From: a virus
DNA length: 27,766 bases
IMG/VR virus record: IMGVR_UViG_3300031658_000083
Coordinates: 1 to 27,766 of that record
Reading direction: 5' to 3' (one strand)
This document shows positions 15,965 to 22,559 of this stretch, piece after piece. The notes beneath the pieces were generated by a model, which had not been told where the DNA came from, did no database searches, and saw only the letters and a program-made list of their open reading frames with translations. A program made the translations under genes and the position numbers. How positions within the stretch are numbered: the stretch's first letter is position 1; every line of letters starts with the position of its first letter.

Positions 15965-16164
15965 TGAATGGATTCCAGTTCTAAAACACGGGCTGCGAGA
16001 TCAGTATTAGCATTAGCTAAATCTTCTAAAGCAGTAGCCGCTGTCATCAATAAATTTTCAATATGGGTATCAGGCACTGTGCTAACAAATTCATGGGGAC
16101 CATGGCCTATAACAGTCTGTTTCTTAGGCTTAGCTGCACGTAAACTGCGTAGAAGCTTATCCAC
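15961..16164 (-). CDS. Small hypothetical protein (67 aa)
   Basis: 67 residues: a basic N-terminus (LLRSLRAAKPKKQT), a short turn region, and a helical C-terminal half (about 35-67) with heptad-like Leu/Ala spacing. It could form a short coiled coil. The gene overlaps the preceding gene by 8 bp and the next by 4 bp, which supports it as a real member of the operon. It has no recognised family. Confidence 0.7.
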   Translation of the reverse strand: MDKLLRSLRAAKPKKQTVIGHGPHEFVSTVPDTHIENLLMTAATALEDLANANTDLAARVLELESIQ

Positions 16165-16504
16165 CTTCAGGACCGCCCATCATTTCATCAAAACTTTGAG
16201 AATTATTTTCAACAGTAGCATTTTCCATAAGAATACGAACTTGCTCTTTAAGCTCAGCAATCTCTTGGGCAGCAGTTAGTTTTACAGATTTGCGTAATAT
16301 GCCCCAGCTACGGCCGCGTACACCGGCTATGTTACCTGGGTTAATATTAGCTTCAGGAAGATCTTTGTTAATAAGATTTGCCATTTTGACATCAGTTAAA
16401 CCATCAGTATAGGTCACTGTGCCGTCTTCATGTTCAACTAATACTTTTTCGAGCTTTTTAAAAATAGCCCGTTTAGCTTGATTAAATGGTAGTAATTGAG
16501 TCAT
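16157..16504 (-). CDS. Hypothetical protein with winged-helix-like N-terminus and coiled coil
   Basis: 115 residues, with GGAG 7 bases before the ATG. Residues about 30-72 (TDGLTDVKMANLINKD, then NIAGVRGRSWG) follow the pattern of small phage DNA-binding domains: a helix, an 'is the next helix reached' turn and a VxxxRxxxxG end. Residues about 75-95 form a Leu-rich coiled coil (IAELKEQVRILME). The tail is Asn/Ser/Gly-rich and acidic. A DNA-binding or regulatory role is plausible but not shown. The gene follows the spacer with tRNA-like fragments and starts the tightly overlapped run that leads to the ATPase. Confidence 0.7.
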   Translation of the reverse strand: MTQLLPFNQAKRAIFKKLEKVLVEHEDGTVTYTDGLTDVKMANLINKDLPEANINPGNIAGVRGRSWGILRKSVKLTAAQEIAELKEQVRILMENATVENNSQSFDEMMGGPEGG

Positions 16505-16557
16505 TGTATATCTCCAGTTAATTTAAAGTAATGGGGTCTTTCCCTCCTGTCATGCTT

Positions 16558-16660
16558 TTCTCTACCAGTGAGAATACCACTAGAACCAGGCGATCTAGTG
16601 ACGGGACTCGAACCCGCATCACTTACCTCAACCTCAGCAACCGAGCGGAGTCGAACCGCA
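16558..16660 (-). other. Scrambled tRNA-like fragments (possible permuted or decayed tRNA)
   Basis: In minus-strand order there are three tRNA-like pieces. First is a T-arm-like hairpin GCGG-TTCGACT-CCGC (16645-16659). Second is a T arm CGGG-TTCGAGT-CCCG (16602-16616) followed by acceptor-like TCACTAG (16595-16601). Third is acceptor-like CTAGTGG, TA, and a D arm TTCTC-ACTGGTA-GAGAA (16558-16583). The acceptor halves of pieces two and three pair over 7 positions (one G-U), but the 3' half comes first, separated from the 5' half by 11 bases. I could not fold a canonical cloverleaf in normal order. The whole 163-bp spacer (16505-16667) holds no other gene I can support. Confidence 0.4.
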
Positions 16661-16667
16661 TTACTGG

Positions 16668-17051
16668 TTAGACTGCCGCGATAGCTTTCTCGAGTTGTTT
16701 CTCGGTCATGTTATCAAGAGCAGAGTCTTGTTTACGAGCCAATGCGCCAAGGAGCTTATCCTTAGTTTCTTTATTTTCAGCACTAGCAATTTTGTCATCA
16801 CGTTCAGCTTTTTTGACAGTCAAAATATGCAAGACAACTTTGAATGCCAATGCGGCTTTAGTGTTTTCAGGTTTGGTTTCTTCAAGGAAGTCTTCTTCTT
16901 CCAGAGTCTTAACTTCTTGGTTAAGACCCTTAGCAATTACATTCAATTGCTCAAGATTGAAGTCCCACAAATCTTCAGTGGCAATTACGCCTTTGACAGT
17001 ATCAAAGCGCAATTTAGCACGGGTAGCTTTTTCGAATAGTTCTTTAGCCAT
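16668..17051 (-). CDS. Conserved phage protein (KLRF/EDLWDF family)
   Basis: 127 residues from the ATG at 17051, chosen because AGGAG lies 7 bases upstream; a longer in-frame start would run into the preceding gene. The sequence matches a pattern I know from many tailed-phage genomes: MAKELFEKATR, KLRF, a TVKGV-x-x-ATEDLWDF block (about 20-32), then a long charged helix (NQEVKTLEEEDFLEE), VVLHILTVKKAERD, and a final LARKQDSALDNMTEKQLEKAI. Function is unknown in the family. It usually travels with replication or structural genes; here it follows the 675-residue protein by 13 bp. Confidence 0.85.
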   Translation of the reverse strand: MAKELFEKATRAKLRFDTVKGVIATEDLWDFNLEQLNVIAKGLNQEVKTLEEEDFLEETKPENTKAALAFKVVLHILTVKKAERDDKIASAENKETKDKLLGALARKQDSALDNMTEKQLEKAIAAV

Positions 17052-17064
17052 AACGGATCTCCTG

Positions 17065-19092
17065 TTAAAAGTTAATTTGAATTGGTCGGTTAAATGAACC
17101 CTCAACTTTAGCAATTACGCTATTACGTTGCGTGGTTGAAAAGCCTAGTCCAGATAACTGGTCATTAGAATGCTCAACCCTCATTTTAGATCCAAGGGCC
17201 TCGAATACATTCTTATGTGTTAGCAGTGATTCTTTGAGGAATTCATTATAGAATCCTCGAGGATTGTTGTTATTAATACATCCATTTAGAAAGAAGAAAT
17301 AATGCTGGTTACCATTAGGATGTTGATCATCCCAATAGTTAGGACTGCGCATCATAGAGGATACCTCAACAAATGAATTTGTTTTAATACCCCATACTTC
17401 TTTTTGAGTCAGTTGAGAATCCATTGAGGATATAAATTTAATACCGTCTGTTTTACTGAATGTGAGTGTAGCAACAGGAACTTTTTCACCTCGCTTAAGT
17501 TCTTTGTCATAAGAATAAGAGTAGATATCTCCCTCATATTCTATCTCAGCAGTGAAGCCAGTTGTACCTCCAGCATGATGATAATTATGCACTAAAAATT
17601 CATAAGTACCTTCTTGCATTTTAGCCTTATTAGTCCAGGTAATGTTTTCAACAGCTATCTTATTACGAGGTCGAGTAACATCTACATCTAGCTTTCCAGA
17701 CGTACTGGCATTGGTCATATTTGAGTAATAAATTGTATTACCCTTAGGTTCAATACAATGGGCATCGAAGTCATTTTGGTTGTTGTCACCATCGTTCCAC
17801 ATAATAGAGAAACGAAGAATACCATCCACCTTACCACCGGCAGCTTTAACATGCTGCTTCATGCTGTCAGCAATGTCACCATTATATGACCATGAGAAAT
17901 TGTTATCCCATTTAAACATGCTTGCAGCAGAGGTATCTTGAGGAGCAATTAAGCTCATAAGATTGCCCTGATTCTTATTCTCCATCAGTAACTGAATGGA
18001 TTTAGTAGTAGGCAGCACATCCTTAATAAAATCATCTATGCCAATCTCAGTGATCTTAGATAGATTCTTGGTAGATTCAGGTACCTCGCTGGCCAGATCA
18101 TCAAATACATTAACACCTGTTTTCTTGGAAAACCAGTTGATGAACATCACGTTATTCACTGTGATATCATCCATTATAGCATGCTTACGGCCGAGTGATT
18201 CAACATACCCCAAATCGGTTAGTGTTTTCTCAGCTTCTTCAATCATACGTTTGGTGAAGATAGCTTTAGGCCGCTTGTAATTAGTAGGCGCCACAACTGA
18301 TTCAAACATGGTAACTGCTTCATCCAGTTCCTTGCCTTCAGACAGATTAACCATCAAAGTACCAATGGCACTATTACGCATGCGGCTAACTGGAGAATTA
18401 ACAGAATTCACCCAGCACCAATTATCTTGTTGACCCAATGGGATATCATTTAGATAAGATATTTTATTTTTCAAAAATAACTCAATGATGCCTTTAAATT
18501 CAGCACCACGATACAGGGAGCCTTGTGCTATGAGTTCAAGGATAGTGTCGGCAGCATGAACCTCAAGAGTATCTAGAGCACGTTTAAACGTCTCCTTAGA
18601 CGTACGTATGGATCCTTTAGCAGTGGCAATAGAATCACCATCACGTTTAACCATTGAACTAGGTAAAGTCAGATGGAAGTGCTCATATTTGATTACGCTA
18701 CCAGAATCAGATTCTTTATGATTATGATCCATACCAACTGTGCCTTCACGATAGAAGAATGCATCTTTGATATTGGCGGTCTTAACAAACCGAGCCATCT
18801 TTTTAGCTACTCCTTTAAAAGGGGCTGCTACGTCTATATCCCAAATACTGACAAGTTCATTGTCTTTAAGGACAACAACATTACCAATATTACGGATGAA
18901 TTGCTTACAGCATTGGCAGTCAAATTCACGACGCTCTTTGACAATTTCATTGGTGCCTTCTGGGTATGCATCCAGATAAGTATTCCACGTATCATCTACA
19001 TTAACATTTGTGATAAATAGCGGATTGCCTTCTTTAATCATGACCTGAAACTGTTTCTGAATTGCTTCTTTAAGCAAGTTAAAATTACTCAT
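17065..19092 (-). CDS. Large conserved phage protein with CxCC motif and beta-rich C-terminal domain
   Basis: 675 residues from the ATG at 19092, which has GAGGAG about 8 bases upstream; an upstream extension would overlap tRNA-Pro. Residues about 20-75 carry a pattern seen in unannotated phage proteins: WNTYLDAYPEGTN, then EFDCQCCKQFIRNIGN. A helical middle follows. Residues about 420-560 (FSIMWNDGDNNQNDFDAH, DVDVTRPRNKIAVENI, YEFLVHNYHHAGGTTG) resemble DUF2135-like beta-sandwich domains. The chain ends with a 100-residue region (NYWDDQHPNGNQHYFFFLNG). The Cys cluster could bind metal. Its role is unknown, and it pairs with the small EDLWDF-type gene downstream. A virion or DNA-modification link would be speculation. 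Confidence 0.85.
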   Translation of the reverse strand: MSNFNLLKEAIQKQFQVMIKEGNPLFITNVNVDDTWNTYLDAYPEGTNEIVKERREFDCQCCKQFIRNIGNVVVLKDNELVSIWDIDVAAPFKGVAKKMARFVKTANIKDAFFYREGTVGMDHNHKESDSGSVIKYEHFHLTLPSSMVKRDGDSIATAKGSIRTSKETFKRALDTLEVHAADTILELIAQGSLYRGAEFKGIIELFLKNKISYLNDIPLGQQDNWCWVNSVNSPVSRMRNSAIGTLMVNLSEGKELDEAVTMFESVVAPTNYKRPKAIFTKRMIEEAEKTLTDLGYVESLGRKHAIMDDITVNNVMFINWFSKKTGVNVFDDLASEVPESTKNLSKITEIGIDDFIKDVLPTTKSIQLLMENKNQGNLMSLIAPQDTSAASMFKWDNNFSWSYNGDIADSMKQHVKAAGGKVDGILRFSIMWNDGDNNQNDFDAHCIEPKGNTIYYSNMTNASTSGKLDVDVTRPRNKIAVENITWTNKAKMQEGTYEFLVHNYHHAGGTTGFTAEIEYEGDIYSYSYDKELKRGEKVPVATLTFSKTDGIKFISSMDSQLTQKEVWGIKTNSFVEVSSMMRSPNYWDDQHPNGNQHYFFFLNGCINNNNPRGFYNEFLKESLLTHKNVFEALGSKMRVEHSNDQLSGLGFSTTQRNSVIAKVEGSFNRPIQINF

Positions 19093-19123
19093 AATAGCAA
19101 TCTCCTCGCAGGTTAAGTTGAAT

Positions 19124-19199
19124 TGGTCTAAAGGGATGGATTTGAACCACCGACAATGCTGTCCAATCAGCATGCTCTACTAGGCTGAGCTACCTCTAG
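19124..19199 (-). tRNA. tRNA-Pro(UGG), abnormal anticodon loop
   Basis: Acceptor CTAGAGG/CCTTTAG, TA at 8-9, D arm GCTC-AGCCTAGTA-GAGC, five-base variable loop TTGTC, T arm GGTGG-TTCAAAT-CCATC, discriminator A and encoded CCA. Every element has canonical length except the anticodon hairpin, which reads ATGCTG-ATTGGA-CAGCAT. That gives a 6-base loop on a 6-bp stem, or an 8-base loop if the top G-C opens. U33-UGG-A37 fits proline, and the D loop resembles tRNA-Pro. It lies just upstream of the 675-residue gene. Confidence 0.85.
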
Positions 19200-19216
19200 T
19201 TAATTAGGATGAGAGG

Positions 19217-19249
19217 CAGCTCCGAAGGCCGTAAAGCCCAGGAGCTGCA
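19217..19249 (-). repeat. Stable hairpin between tRNA-Pro and tRNA-Cys
   Basis: An 8-bp stem GCAGCTCC/GGAGCTGC (19217-19224 with 19242-19249) contains a second short stem GGC/GCC. It has no U-tract on either side, so it is unlikely to be a terminator. It may space or guide processing of the flanking tRNAs. Confidence 0.5.
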
Positions 19250-19315
19250 TCGTAAGGGTTTCCACCAAACTTCCCTGATTTTGTATATAGGCGAATGACC
19301 CGAAATTCTTAGCTA

Positions 19316-19348
19316 ACCTGCAACATCTATCCATGGTCTATTACAGGT
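19316..19348 (-). repeat. Hairpin favoured in gene-sense RNA
   Basis: ACCTGTAA pairs with TTGCAGGT on the minus strand (19316-19323 with 19341-19348) over 8 bp including one U-G wobble; the plus-strand version has a C-A mismatch. The loop is 17 bases. It lies in the 181-bp spacer between the two tRNAs, where I see no gene. Confidence 0.4.
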
Positions 19349-19380
19349 GTTTCGGTCCCTATCAGGTTTCATTAGTAATT

Positions 19381-19457
19381 TGGTCTGGGAAACGGGATTT
19401 GAACCACGTAAACCTCTCGTTATGCAATCGAGTGCTCTACCATTGAGCTATTCCCAG
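19381..19457 (-). tRNA. tRNA-Cys(GCA), imperfect arms
   Basis: Acceptor CTGGGAA/TTCCCAG is perfect. TA at 8-9, D arm GCTC-AATGGTA-GAGC, discriminator A and encoded CCA are all present. The anticodon arm CTCGA-TTGCATA-ACGAG has an A-A mismatch at 31-39 and U at 37. The T stem is ACG(T)GG against CCCGT, with one bulged T. Cys is the best reading; Ala(UGC) in an enlarged loop is the alternative. The first ten bases overlap the end of the 55-residue gene. Confidence 0.75.
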
Positions 19458-19615
19458 TTATATAATTCTGCCCATATATCCCTATCCAACTCACGGCTAC
19501 CCTCAGTAGCGGTGTCGAGCTTTCCTAATAAAGTAAGATTAGGAACTGTGGGGATTATTGATTTTTTGTGCCGTAAGGCATTGGTAATAGCTTTAGAGAT
19601 AGGTCTATATGCCAT
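19448..19615 (-). CDS. Small conserved-looking phage protein (55 aa), overlaps tRNA-Cys
   Basis: A 55-residue frame starts 2 bases after the stop of the 153-residue gene and ends inside the tRNA-Cys acceptor/D junction. The sequence begins MAYRPISKAITNALRHKK and ends ATEGSRELDRDIWAELYNWE. The GSRELDRDI stretch is a pattern I associate with small phage proteins annotated as hypothetical, which supports coding. The ribosome site (AGGG, about 8 bases upstream) is modest. Co-orientation and 2-base spacing support coupling to the upstream gene. Function unknown; it could be a remnant of a longer family member. Confidence 0.65.
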   Translation of the reverse strand: MAYRPISKAITNALRHKKSIIPTVPNLTLLGKLDTATEGSRELDRDIWAELYNWE

Positions 19616-19617
19616 GT

Positions 19618-20079
19618 TTAATACCCTGCTTTTTTAAGATCTCTGGCTAATTTCCGCATGGCATCATGAAATTGTTTAGGATCGTCAATGTTATATAAAG
19701 GTACGTGTCTATTAAACTTCACGCCTTTGTGCGAGTCCAGACGCATCCCTGTAAAACCAGCTTCGCAATTTCCTTCACGGAAATCATCTAAGGCATCTAA
19801 TTTACCATTTGTTGTTTGTGGAAAATAGGCAGTAACTCTATTTTGTACACCACTGGGGCTAGCTGCACTATCTATAGATACTTCAAGAGTACGGGCCATA
19901 ACTGCACCAGCAAAGCAAACTTCACAATATTCACCATTATTTTTATCATGCCAGGTGGCCATATTTACGGAGTATTCTTCCATTTTTTCAACAGCCTTTA
20001 AATCCTTAAGGGCTAATCTGATTAATGCAGATGGTACAGTTGGTAATTTTACTCTCTTAAATTTTCTTATTTTAGGCAT
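19618..20079 (-). CDS. Conserved phage hypothetical protein (CxxCFAGAVMA family)
   Basis: 153 residues. An AGGA ribosome site is formed by the last codons of the primase gene, 7 bases before the ATG. The pattern is one I know from phage genomes: SALIRLALKDLKAVEK (about 17-32), YSVNMATWH, then CEVCFAGAVMARTL (about 52-65), and a LDALDDFREG block. The two cysteines in CEVC may bind metal together with H44, though only weakly suggested. It has no signal peptide. The family has no assigned function that I know; its place after the primase suggests a replication-period gene. Confidence 0.82.
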   Translation of the reverse strand: MPKIRKFKRVKLPTVPSALIRLALKDLKAVEKMEEYSVNMATWHDKNNGEYCEVCFAGAVMARTLEVSIDSAASPSGVQNRVTAYFPQTTNGKLDALDDFREGNCEAGFTGMRLDSHKGVKFNRHVPLYNIDDPKQFHDAMRKLARDLKKAGY

Positions 20080-20083
20080 GATA

Positions 20084-22237
20084 TTATCCTCGTTTTTGGA
20101 CTTCCTTACTTATAGATTTTACTGTGCTATTCCTGAACTGATCTTCAGGCAGTGGTGTCTCTAAGGAGTCATTAAATGTTTCTAACTTTGCAACTATCTC
20201 ACCTAAAGGTAACCCTGAATCAACAAGTACCATACCATAACGGTATAGGTGTGTTGCCCGGTTGCCTTTAGATGTGTGCGTCATAAACCAACGCTCAATA
20301 TTGCCGACGCCAGTAGCAGTAATCTGCGCCTTGGTCTCATCCGATCGCTTAGTTTCCGGAATGAACATAGTGGCATCAATTATAGTTCCGTCGTTATATT
20401 CATATTGACCAGGATGAGAAGCCCACTTACGAGCAATATCTTTAGTAGATTCATCTACTGGGAATGGCAGCCATTCAAATACATTAGCTATAAATTTAGA
20501 GTATTCTGGTGCACTTAATTTAAGTCTATGTGACATAGGCAAAATAAGGCGAAATCTATTGATTGCTGCAGTATGTCGTTTGGTTGTTGAGATTAAGAAT
20601 GTGTAATCTTCCAGTAATGCTTTAGCTGTAGATATACTCACATCCCCATCACAATCTAAGATCAATAGATCGAAGCCTTGAATAGCGTTATCGCTACTGC
20701 GATGACCATTTACAAAGCCATGGGCTGTGTAATGATAGTCTTCGGCCGTAGTTAGCTTATGCAGCTGGCTGAATGGAGGATGGTCAGTTACGTAATTATA
20801 AGCAATATCCCTACTAATACCGACTGTTAAGCTGTTTAGATCAAGCTCTGCCAGAGTTTCCCCTGAGAAGAATTCAATATCGTCTAGCATGCGCTTCCGG
20901 ATAACAATATTATTTTTATAACCGAAGGACATAGCTAGAGTCATTAGGTCTCTACGTTGGGACTCTGACCCCCTATAAAATGGCAGCTCTTCAATTAGCT
21001 CATGTTGAGTCACTTCGTTGTCACAATTAGCCATATAGTGAGCTAAGCGCTCATAAGGGCCCTGTTTGCGCATCATGGAGTGGAATGCCTCTCCGGAATC
21101 TTCAACTACGCTGATGGCGTAATCTAAGTGGTCCTGAGTAATCTCCTTAGCCCCATCAGCATAAGCATATGCTCCAGCCAGTTTAAGAGCCTTGTAGTAG
21201 CGATGCATCATCTCTGCCTTATGAACGGCCATATGTTCCTTTAGACCGTCTGCATAGGCCTCACACTGCATCTGATACTCGATGAGATATATAGAGTTAG
21301 CAGCAGACATAGTTAAAATAGGATTAAACGGACGTTTACCAAAATTAGCAAATGCTTGCTGAATTGCTTGGGTATCAGCAGCTAAGCTACTATCCACCAT
21401 TTGGGCGTATCTCTCTTTAGCAGAAGCATATTTAGTGCGGTGAGTTTCCACTGTATAGCCAAATAATAGCCGACGAGCATATCCTGTTTCTAGGAATTGT
21501 TTAAACTCTTCCTCTGTTTTACCGCCGTCTAAGAGCTTAGTGGGCGTACCAAACATCATCAAATTGGTGGGAGTGTTACCAGGGAGCTCCTCAGAACGTA
21601 TGTTTTCAACAGTATTCTTAATTAGCTTTTGTTTAACTAACCCCACATCGTAGAGCTCGAGGAACGTATTTAACACATCGACGTTGCCGGTCATATTAGA
21701 CCCGACTTCATCGAGCTCAAAATTCATAGAGCCTGCAGAGGCTAATAATAGCTTCTCTCGCATCTGCTTAACAGCAGGTCCTGTGCCGCTATCAAAGCTA
21801 AATGCTAGCTCTCCAAGACGTTCGAAGTGCTTTTCAAATTTATCTAATTGAATGCCTACTTCCTCCGGTAGAGATAGTAAGCTCTGGCCACTGTTACACC
21901 GTGCTCGAGCCTTCTCCTCAGCAAGGGTATTCATGTGTTCCTCAGCATGCCTAGGAAATACATTATCCAAAAATTCTTTCTTAAAGTGAGAGATAAACTC
22001 CCTCTCTAGAATATTAGTAGAGTGCCCTTTACCGGTACCAGATACCATGAGATTAAGCACATAAGTGTTAACCGGGATTACATCCCGATCATTTGTTTGG
22101 ATGTTGCACCGCATCATTGAGGCTACCTTAGATAGGTAATAGCCCACCAGAATACGGAAGAAATGTCTATTATCATTATTTACCTTTCTCACTAGTATAT
22201 CTACGATCTTTTCCGAAAACGGATGATATTTTTTCAT
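20084..22237 (-). CDS. Primase-helicase (P-loop N-domain plus AEP-like primase C-domain)
   Basis: 717 residues, with its ATG in an ATGA overlap with the upstream small gene. The N-terminal domain (about 55-390) looks like DUF3987-type helicase-like proteins: P-loop SGTGKGHS (66-73), Walker B-like NFELDEVG (D176, E177) and arginine pair R255/R256. The C-terminal part has archaeo-eukaryotic primase features: LLILDCDGD (D528, D530), STTKRHT (H555) and RFRLILP (R561, R563). N4-like phages carry a DNA primase of this size in the same neighbourhood (N4 gp42, from memory). It probably primes lagging-strand synthesis for the split polymerase and works with the SF1 helicase. The order of domains, with primase at the C-terminus, is notable. 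Confidence 0.83.
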   Translation of the reverse strand: MKKYHPFSEKIVDILVRKVNNDNRHFFRILVGYYLSKVASMMRCNIQTNDRDVIPVNTYVLNLMVSGTGKGHSTNILEREFISHFKKEFLDNVFPRHAEEHMNTLAEEKARARCNSGQSLLSLPEEVGIQLDKFEKHFERLGELAFSFDSGTGPAVKQMREKLLLASAGSMNFELDEVGSNMTGNVDVLNTFLELYDVGLVKQKLIKNTVENIRSEELPGNTPTNLMMFGTPTKLLDGGKTEEEFKQFLETGYARRLLFGYTVETHRTKYASAKERYAQMVDSSLAADTQAIQQAFANFGKRPFNPILTMSAANSIYLIEYQMQCEAYADGLKEHMAVHKAEMMHRYYKALKLAGAYAYADGAKEITQDHLDYAISVVEDSGEAFHSMMRKQGPYERLAHYMANCDNEVTQHELIEELPFYRGSESQRRDLMTLAMSFGYKNNIVIRKRMLDDIEFFSGETLAELDLNSLTVGISRDIAYNYVTDHPPFSQLHKLTTAEDYHYTAHGFVNGHRSSDNAIQGFDLLILDCDGDVSISTAKALLEDYTFLISTTKRHTAAINRFRLILPMSHRLKLSAPEYSKFIANVFEWLPFPVDESTKDIARKWASHPGQYEYNDGTIIDATMFIPETKRSDETKAQITATGVGNIERWFMTHTSKGNRATHLYRYGMVLVDSGLPLGEIVAKLETFNDSLETPLPEDQFRNSTVKSISKEVQKRG

Positions 22238-22458
22238 ACTTCAAACCTAAAATCAGGGGGTAAAACGGTATCTTCTAATAGCAGTTCTGTTGCGACAAAT
22301 TTACGTAATGATTCAATGTGAATATCTGACTTAAAATAATTGTACGCGATGCGATTAAAGATATTCTGGGCATGATTAATGCGGTATTGTTCTGCAACGT
22401 CTCTAGGCTGCATCATGGTATGTAGCTGGATAGTTAAGCCTATGTTAGCTGTTATCAT
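22234..22458 (-). CDS. Small hypothetical protein (74 aa)
   Basis: 74 residues, with GGAG 5 bases before the ATG. It is mostly helical (PRDVAEQYRINHAQNIFNRIAYNYF, about 18-42, which I describe rather than assign), followed by a hydrophilic end. Its stop overlaps the primase start by 4 bp. tRNA-Arg ends 15 bp upstream of its start, so the tRNA lies in the leader of this mRNA. No family recognised; close coupling suggests it helps or controls the primase. Confidence 0.72.
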   Translation of the reverse strand: MITANIGLTIQLHTMMQPRDVAEQYRINHAQNIFNRIAYNYFKSDIHIESLRKFVATELLLEDTVLPPDFRFEV

Positions 22459-22473
22459 TATATCTCCAGAATT

Positions 22474-22551
22474 TGGTGGGCCCCCCAGGACTCGAACCTG
22501 GGACCTCCTCTTTAGAAGAGAGGCGCTCTATGCCAACTGAGCTAGGGGCCC
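22474..22551 (-). tRNA. tRNA-Arg(UCU)
   Basis: Canonical cloverleaf: acceptor GGGCCCC/GGGGCCC, D arm GCTC-AGTTGGCATA-GAGC, anticodon arm CCTCT-CTTCTAA-AGAGG, variable loop AGGTC, T arm CCAGG-TTCGAGT-CCTGG, discriminator A and encoded CCA. UCU reads AGA/AGG, and AGA codons are common in these AT-rich genes. Confidence 0.96.
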
Positions 22552-22559
22552 GTATTATT

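Noticed and set aside
16595-16676. Normal-order tRNA ending TCACTAG with 5' end near 16667
   Set aside because: A 73-base register exists, but the acceptor has two C-A mismatches and no anticodon stem forms.
16639-16717. tRNA overlapping the end of the 127-aa gene, with an acceptor GACCGAG/CTCGGTT type pairing
   Set aside because: No D arm or anticodon stem can be drawn, and the T stem would be reduced to 3 bp; pairing is probably chance within coding sequence.
16708-17097. 129-codon plus-strand frame opposite the EDLWDF-type gene
   Set aside because: Shadow of a recognisable conserved gene with a good ribosome site on the minus strand.
17065-19173. Longer start for the 675-aa protein at 19173
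   Set aside because: The extra 27 codons lie in tRNA-Pro, and the ATG at 19092 has GAGGAG upstream.
19201-19334. 45-codon minus-strand frame between the two tRNAs
   Set aside because: It has no ribosome site or family resemblance, and it runs through structured spacer into tRNA-Pro.
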